Assembly (NCBI GenBank): GCA_024277895.1
Contig: JAJRUH010000177.1
Coordinates: forward strand, 1 to 36,274
Length of the DNA: 36,274 nt
DNA from: Bacteroidota bacterium
GTDB taxonomy: Bacteria; Bacteroidota; Bacteroidia; Bacteroidales; JAADGE01
Direction of reading: 5' to 3'
Within the stretch, counting starts at the first letter, position 1. Each line of letters starts with the position of its first letter. Of the stretch, positions 32,170 to 36,274 are shown piece after piece. The notes under the pieces are model-generated. The model was not told the DNA's origin, made no database searches, and saw nothing but the letters and a program-made list of their open reading frames with translations. Both the position numbers and the translations under genes were made by a program.

Positions 32170-33084
32170 ATGAAAAAAATTAATGTATTAATTATTGCCG
32201 TATTGGCTTTTGCTGCTGCTTTTATGACAAGTTGTAAAAATGATAATCTGGATGCAGCCGCACCGACAATTACTTTTGAAAACGGAGATCAAACTGTTAT
32301 GGCTAATTCAGATGTAGCAATCAGCGGAGATATTTATGCTGCCGGAGAAATCAAACAAATTGTATTCTTTAAAGACAATGCTTCTTTCGGAGATCCTATC
32401 ACTAAAGGTTTTGATACAGACACAACTACACATTTCAGTATGAATATTCCCGGAGATCAAGTTACCGAAACTTTTACTTTTGAGATTCAAGTTACCGACA
32501 AAAATGATAAAATAGGAAAAGGTTCTGTTACAATTACCGTACAACAAGGAGACCCCGTTGTAAAATTTTCAGGATTAAAAATGTATTGTGCTTCAGCTGA
32601 TGAAACAGGTGACGGAGATTATGCATCTTTAACTATTTTTCATACTTGGAATCATTATCAAGCCAAAAATTATCCTGATACAATTGCTGTTATTGATGTA
32701 TGGTATTACAACGGAAACTATACAAAAGATTTAGGAGGAACACCTCATTTGGTTTCTCCCGATACAAAAACAACTACTATTATAACTCATAACGGTTTAA
32801 TTCTGCCAAATGCAAAAGCAACAAAATTACGAGTATTAACTTCTTCGGAAGCTGCTGATTTTTCTGATTGGACAAATATCAATGATGATTATTTAATTAA
32901 CAATATTGATATGTCAAACGGGACTTATAATGTCGGCGGCTTTGCTCAAGGTGATATAATAGCTTTTGAATTACAAGACGGTAAAAAAGGAGTTATGAAA
33001 GCTGTCGGAGGAACTGCCGGAAGCAATCCCAGCGACTACATTATTGTTGATGTTATTGTTCAGGAACAAGCACCTGTTAAATAA
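32170..33084 (+). CDS. lipoprotein with an Ig-like N-terminal domain
   Basis: From ATG 32170 the protein has 304 residues; an in-frame TTG at 32161 is weaker. Signal peptide MKKINVLIIAVLAFAAAFMTSC, with Cys22 followed by KNDN. Residues about 30-125 look like an immunoglobulin-like fold of the Bacteroidota cell-surface type: PTITFENGDQTVMANSDVAISGDI..AAGEIKQIVFFKDN...FTFEIQVTDKNDKIGKGSVTITV. The second domain (130-300) begins VVKFSGLKMYCASADETGDG and is unfamiliar, with many aromatic and Asp/Asn residues. Surface or periplasmic binding is an inference. A terminator follows at 33107. Confidence 0.8.
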   Translation: MKKINVLIIAVLAFAAAFMTSCKNDNLDAAAPTITFENGDQTVMANSDVAISGDIYAAGEIKQIVFFKDNASFGDPITKGFDTDTTTHFSMNIPGDQVTETFTFEIQVTDKNDKIGKGSVTITVQQGDPVVKFSGLKMYCASADETGDGDYASLTIFHTWNHYQAKNYPDTIAVIDVWYYNGNYTKDLGGTPHLVSPDTKTTTIITHNGLILPNAKATKLRVLTSSEAADFSDWTNINDDYLINNIDMSNGTYNVGGFAQGDIIAFELQDGKKGVMKAVGGTAGSNPSDYIIVDVIVQEQAPVK

Positions 33085-33106
33085 TTCTTACAAAATATAA
33101 TTAATA

Positions 33107-33135
33107 AAAGAGAGGCAAAACAGTCTCTCTTTTTT
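33107..33135 (+). terminator. intrinsic terminator of the Ig-like lipoprotein gene
   Basis: AAAGAGAG (33107-33114), 10-base loop, CTCTCTTT (33125-33132) continuing as a T-run. Confidence 0.8.
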
Positions 33136-33166
33136 ATTTAATTAAAGAATAACTGATGATTTTTCT

Positions 33167-33174
33167 TATTTTTG
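33167..33174 (+). promoter_or_regulatory. -7 box of the kinase-RapZ fusion promoter
   Basis: TATTTTTG matches TAnnTTTG, 17 bases before the ATG at 33192. It shows that the earlier ATG at 33156 is unlikely to be used. Confidence 0.6.
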
Positions 33175-33191
33175 GATTTTTATTAAAAAAA

Positions 33192-34613
33192 ATGAGAAAT
33201 CAAACAAAAGAAAATATTAAACGACTGTTCAAACAAACCTTTAATGAATATATAACGGATTATAATCAATTGCCGCTTTCGGGTTCTTCCAGAATTTATT
33301 TCAGAATAAAAAGCAAAAACAGATCTGTAATAGGAGCATATAATTCCGATAAAAGAGAAAATGAAGCATTCTTAGAATTATCGGAAATATTTAAAAAAAA
33401 TAAAGTAAACGTACCGAAAATATATGCAGAAGATTTAAAAAACGATATATATATTCAAGAAGATTTAGGTAACGAAACATTATTTAACAGACTTTTAAAC
33501 ACAAGAAAAAATAATGATTTTCCGGAAGAATTAATTGAAACATATAAAAAAGTAACAGAACAACTTGCGGAGCTTCAAATTAAAACTAAAAATCAAATAG
33601 ATTTTTCATTGTGTTATCCGCGAAATGCTTTTGACAGGCAATCAATTATGTGGGATTTTAATTATTTTAAATACAATTTCTTAAAATTTACGGATATAAA
33701 TTTTGACGAACAACTTTTAGAAAATGATTTTAATAATTTTGCCGACTATTTATTACAGGCAAATTGTAATTTCTTTATGTACAGAGATTTTCAGTCGAGA
33801 AATATAATGCTTCACGAAAATAAAATATATTTCATTGATTATCAGGGCGGCAGAAAGGGTGCGTTACAATACGATTTAGCTTCTCTGCTTTATGATGCCA
33901 AAGCTGATATCTCTGAAAAGACTCGAAATAAAGTAAAAAATCACTATCTTAATTTTCTGAATGAAAAATTTAGTATTGATACAGAAAATTTTGATAAATA
34001 TTATTATGAATATGTATTAATTCGTATTTTACAAGCAATGGGAGCATACGGTTTCAGAGGATTGTATGAAAAGAAATCACATTTTATCGACAGTATTCCG
34101 TACGGACTTAAAAATATGAACGAAATATTACCTAAAGTAACATTTCTGAAGAATGTACCGGAATTGAAACGGATATTAAAATTATTGCCGGATTCTCAAA
34201 AATTAAAACAAATTATGACTGAAAATAAACTGAAAGTTACAATTAAAAGTTTTTCGTATAAAAGAGGTACTCCTTATGATAATTCGGGTAACGGCGGCGG
34301 ATTTGTGTTCGATTGCCGATTTATAAACAATCCGGGAAGAATTGAACGATACAAACAACTTTGCGGAAAAGACAAAGAGGTTATTGATTTTTTGGAAAAT
34401 TTAAATGAAACACGTGCTTTTTTTAATTCAATTTCTCAAATAGTTTCTGCAGCCGTATTAAATTATCAATCAAGAGGTTTTAAAGATTTAGCCGTTAATT
34501 TCGGATGCACGGGCGGACAGCATCGTTCGGTATTTTTTGCGGAAAAAACTGCTCGTTTATTAAGAGAAAATTTTGATATAAATGTAGAACTTATTCACAG
34601 AGAGTTATCATAA
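33192..34613 (+). CDS. APH-type sugar kinase fused to a RapZ C-terminal domain
   Basis: From ATG 33192 there are 473 residues; an upstream ATG at 33156 adds 12 but lies before the promoter box. Using numbering from 33156, residues 20-335 are an aminoglycoside-phosphotransferase-like kinase resembling AmgK (MurNAc/GlcNAc 1-kinase). It has SGSSRIYFRI at 42-51, IQEDLGNETLFNRL at 100-113, the catalytic loop YRDFQSRNIML with Asp211 and Asn216 (Tyr209 instead of the usual His), and IDYQGGRKG with Asp228. Residues 358-485 match the RapZ C-terminal domain, VTIKSFSYKRGTP...FVFDCRFINNPG and NFGCTGGQHRSVF at 448-460. In E. coli RapZ this domain binds glucosamine-6-phosphate and the GlmZ RNA. Sensing of cell-wall amino sugars is inference. 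The stop codon directly precedes a repeat array. Confidence 0.9.
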   Translation: MRNQTKENIKRLFKQTFNEYITDYNQLPLSGSSRIYFRIKSKNRSVIGAYNSDKRENEAFLELSEIFKKNKVNVPKIYAEDLKNDIYIQEDLGNETLFNRLLNTRKNNDFPEELIETYKKVTEQLAELQIKTKNQIDFSLCYPRNAFDRQSIMWDFNYFKYNFLKFTDINFDEQLLENDFNNFADYLLQANCNFFMYRDFQSRNIMLHENKIYFIDYQGGRKGALQYDLASLLYDAKADISEKTRNKVKNHYLNFLNEKFSIDTENFDKYYYEYVLIRILQAMGAYGFRGLYEKKSHFIDSIPYGLKNMNEILPKVTFLKNVPELKRILKLLPDSQKLKQIMTENKLKVTIKSFSYKRGTPYDNSGNGGGFVFDCRFINNPGRIERYKQLCGKDKEVIDFLENLNETRAFFNSISQIVSAAVLNYQSRGFKDLAVNFGCTGGQHRSVFFAEKTARLLRENFDINVELIHRELS

Positions 34614-34757
34614 ACAAGGTGCAAGGGAACAAGGGTACAAGGAACAAGGTGCAAGGGTACAAGGTGCAAGGGAACAAGGTGTGAGGGGACAAGGGTACAA
34701 GGAACAAGGTGCAAGGGTACAAGGTACAAGGGGAGCAAGGGAACAAGGTGTGAGGGA
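34614..34757 (+). repeat. short tandem array, units of 7-8 bases of type [AG]CAAGG(G)N
   Basis: Roughly 19 units, mostly ACAAGGT, GCAAGGGT, ACAAGGA and GCAAGGGA, with a few GTGAGGG variants. A higher-order block of about 60 bases (from about 34629) is repeated from about 34689, indicating segmental duplication. The array starts at the base after the TAA of the kinase-RapZ gene (34611-34613) and ends about 32 bases before the next ATG. On the plus strand every unit contains GG. Confidence 0.95.
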
Positions 34758-34789
34758 ATCGGGATATCGCATAAAAAAATATAATTTAA

Positions 34790-35155
34790 ATGAGCAGTTA
34801 CAGAGAGTTAAATATATATCAATCAGCTTATAATTTGGCTATGCAAGTTCATAAATTGACTATGAAATTACCAAAATATGAACTTTATGAGCAAGGAAGT
34901 CAAATAAGAAGATCTTCAAAAAGTATTAAAGATAATATTGCGGAAGGTTTTGGCAGAAGACGATACAAAGCCGAATTTATCAGATTTTTAATTTTTTCTC
35001 ACGCTTCTTGCGATGAAACTATTTCACAACTTAATATGATAAATGAATTATATTTCAAAGAAAATCCGATTACTCAATTAATTAAAGACTACGAAGCATT
35101 AAGCAAACAAATTAACAAATATATTCAGTATGTTGAAAGAAATTGGCAAACATAA
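34790..35155 (+). CDS. four-helix-bundle protein (23S rRNA IVS-protein family)
   Basis: A 121-residue, all-helical protein: MSSYRELNIYQSAYNLAMQV (helix 1), YELYEQGSQIRRSSKSIKDNIAEGFGR (helix 2, with the family signature QIRRSS.SI..NIAEGfGR), RRYKAEFIRFLIFSHASCDETISQL (helix 3) and LIKDYEALSKQINKYIQYVER (helix 4). It belongs to the same family as the broken gene at 19449. These proteins pentamerise in known structures and resemble the DGR accessory protein Avd, but no DGR reverse transcriptase or template repeat was seen. It is flanked by a GG-rich array on its 5' side and a TGCAACC array on its 3' side. Confidence 0.9.
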   Translation: MSSYRELNIYQSAYNLAMQVHKLTMKLPKYELYEQGSQIRRSSKSIKDNIAEGFGRRRYKAEFIRFLIFSHASCDETISQLNMINELYFKENPITQLIKDYEALSKQINKYIQYVERNWQT

Positions 35156-35159
35156 AACC

Positions 35160-35315
35160 CGCACCCTGCAACCTGCAACCTGCAACCTGCACCCTGCAAC
35201 CTGCAACCTGCAACCTGCAACCTGTAACCTGCAACCTGCAACCTGTAACCTGCAACCTGAAACCTGAAACCTGAAACCTGAAACCTGCAAACCTTGCAAC
35301 CTGAAACCTGAAAAC
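35160..35315 (+). repeat. heptamer tandem array, unit TGCAACC (GGTTGCA on the minus strand)
   Basis: About 22 copies. The left half is mostly TGCAACC, with TGCACCC and TGTAACC variants; the right half shifts to TGAAACC. It starts within five bases of the TAA of the four-helix-bundle gene (35153-35155) and runs to within about 40 bases of the MMPL start. On the minus strand each unit contains GG. Open frames read through it encode Arg/Leu/Gln/Val/Ala/Gly/Cys repeats and are artefacts. Confidence 0.96.
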
Positions 35316-35352
35316 CCAAAAACTAAAATAAAACAGCTAAATATCTGACATA

Positions 35353-36274
35353 ATGTTCAAAAACCTATATAACTTCTTCAAAAACAAACGATTTCTACTT
35401 ACCGGAATTATGATGCTGATATTCGGTGTTACAATTTTTACGGCTCTGAAAATTCACACAACCGAAGATATTTCGGAAATGATACCCGTTGACAGAGAAT
35501 TACAACGATTTAATTTTGCAAATAAACACATAAAAATAAACGATAAAATAATTATAAACCTCTCCCTGAAAAACAATACCGCAGATGCAAAGCCCGAAGT
35601 TTTAGAATCCTTTGCCGACAGTTTAGAAATAATTCTTACAAAAAACTTTTCCGGATACATTGCCGAAATTCAGAATTCTTTCGGTAATCAAGTGATGAAC
35701 GAACTTTACAATATCTTTTATGAAAATTTACCTGTTTTCCTTTCCGAAAAAGATTATCTGAAAATCGACACACTGCTTTCGGAAAACGGAATAGATAAAA
35801 CGCTTGCCGCAGATTTCAGAACATTGATTTCTCCTGCAAGTATGGTTACAAAAAAGTTCATAAAAAAAGACCCGCTCAGCATCACACCTCTTGCTCTTAA
35901 AAAACTTCAAGGTCTTCAACTTGATAATAGTTATGAAATATTTGACAATCATATATTTACAAAGGACAAAAAACATCTTTTACTGTTTGTGGTTTCAAAA
36001 TATTCCAATAATGAAACCGGAAAAAACAAAATTTTAATTGAAGGAATCAATCAAACATTAAAGAAATTAAAAACAAAAATACCCGAGGTAAAAGCCGAAA
36101 TTTTCGGTGCACCGGTTATTTCGGTCGGAAATGCCGAACGCATAAAAAAAGACATAATTCTTACGGTGAGCATTGCCGTTATTGTTTTATTTTTCTTTTT
36201 GTCGTTTTTCTACAAACGTTTTGACATTTTTTTCATAATTTTTCTGCCGGCAGCATTCGGGGCAGCAGTTTCAA
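35353..36274 (+). CDS. MMPL/RND-type exporter, N-terminal part (runs off the window)
   Basis: Open from ATG 35353 to the window end, 307 codons and no stop. It starts MFKNLYNFFKNKRFLLTGIM; TM1 spans about residues 14-32 (FLLTGIMMLIFGVTIFTAL). Next is HTTEDISEMIPVDRELQRFN, like the Bacteroidota exporter family found with aryl-polyene, flexirubin and fatty-acyl surface lipid clusters. A long periplasmic loop (to about 270) ends before two further helices (ILTVSIAVIVLFFFLSFFY and FDIFFIIFLPAAFGAAVS), the layout of a first MMPL half. The second half, and any biosynthetic genes, lie beyond the window. Lipid or pigment export is inference. Confidence 0.75.
   Translation, partial: MFKNLYNFFKNKRFLLTGIMMLIFGVTIFTALKIHTTEDISEMIPVDRELQRFNFANKHIKINDKIIINLSLKNNTADAKPEVLESFADSLEIILTKNFSGYIAEIQNSFGNQVMNELYNIFYENLPVFLSEKDYLKIDTLLSENGIDKTLAADFRTLISPASMVTKKFIKKDPLSITPLALKKLQGLQLDNSYEIFDNHIFTKDKKHLLLFVVSKYSNNETGKNKILIEGINQTLKKLKTKIPEVKAEIFGAPVISVGNAERIKKDIILTVSIAVIVLFFFLSFFYKRFDIFFIIFLPAAFGAAVS

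Noticed and set aside
34790-35155. Diversity-generating retroelement accessory gene (avd)
   Set aside because: The four-helix-bundle fold is similar, but there is no reverse transcriptase, template/variable repeat pair or C-type lectin target in the window.
35099-35319. Minus-strand frames encoding Gln-Val-Ala-Gly-Cys-Arg-Leu repeats
   Set aside because: They are translations of the 7-base TGCAACC array; the repeat is open by chance and copy changes would shift the frame.

Overview
The window is AT-rich chromosomal DNA from a member of the Bacteroidota, probably an uncultured or environmental Bacteroidales- or Marinilabiliales-like lineage. The main evidence is promoter architecture: many genes have the Bacteroidota -7 box TAnnTTTG, once with a full TTG-N19-TATTTTTG match, and A-rich leaders replace Shine-Dalgarno sites. 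The gene families agree (PepD, short PabB, TolC/MFP/RND with TetR, a kinase-RapZ fusion, four-helix-bundle proteins). Exact placement is inference.

Layout: 1-4.7 kb is a nitrogen-oxide respiration block: a secreted WD40-like protein, the nitrate reductase chaperone NapD, an outer-membrane porin and an octaheme HAO-type cytochrome c. This suggests periplasmic nitrate reduction followed by nitrite or hydroxylamine chemistry, with napA probably just outside. 4.7-7.5 kb (minus strand) is rlmN, a heptamer repeat array, a beta-barrel protein and a polysaccharide deacetylase. 7.5-12.3 kb is housekeeping: yebC, argS, a free-standing NUMOD4/HNH nuclease, birA and the RNase P RNA gene (rnpB). 12.3-13.3 kb is a RAYT (HUH transposase) unit bounded by three hairpin repeats on each side in inverted orientation. 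It abuts an HMG-CoA lyase gene whose start is out of frame at an A7 run. 13.3-21 kb holds a methyltransferase, a lipocalin-like lipoprotein next to a TIR-TM-lipocalin fusion, DUF4389/DUF4282 membrane proteins, pepD, a broken four-helix-bundle gene, yigZ and a lipoprotein. 21-25 kb holds divergent pabB/pabA, an RNase HI-like protein and dnaN. 25-31.8 kb is a tetR-tolC-MFP-RND efflux operon. 32-36.3 kb holds a lipoprotein, a kinase-RapZ fusion, an intact four-helix-bundle gene between two heptamer arrays, and the start of an MMPL exporter.

The most interesting non-genic structure is repetitive. There are three different heptamer arrays, all readable as GG every seven bases and all beginning at or within a few bases of a stop codon. 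There is a small family of palindromes sharing TCATCGkATnAC, one of which sits inside the broken four-helix-bundle gene. There is also the RAYT with its hairpins. Both four-helix-bundle loci lie between short-period repeat tracts. No CRISPR array, tRNA gene or complete classical insertion sequence was seen.
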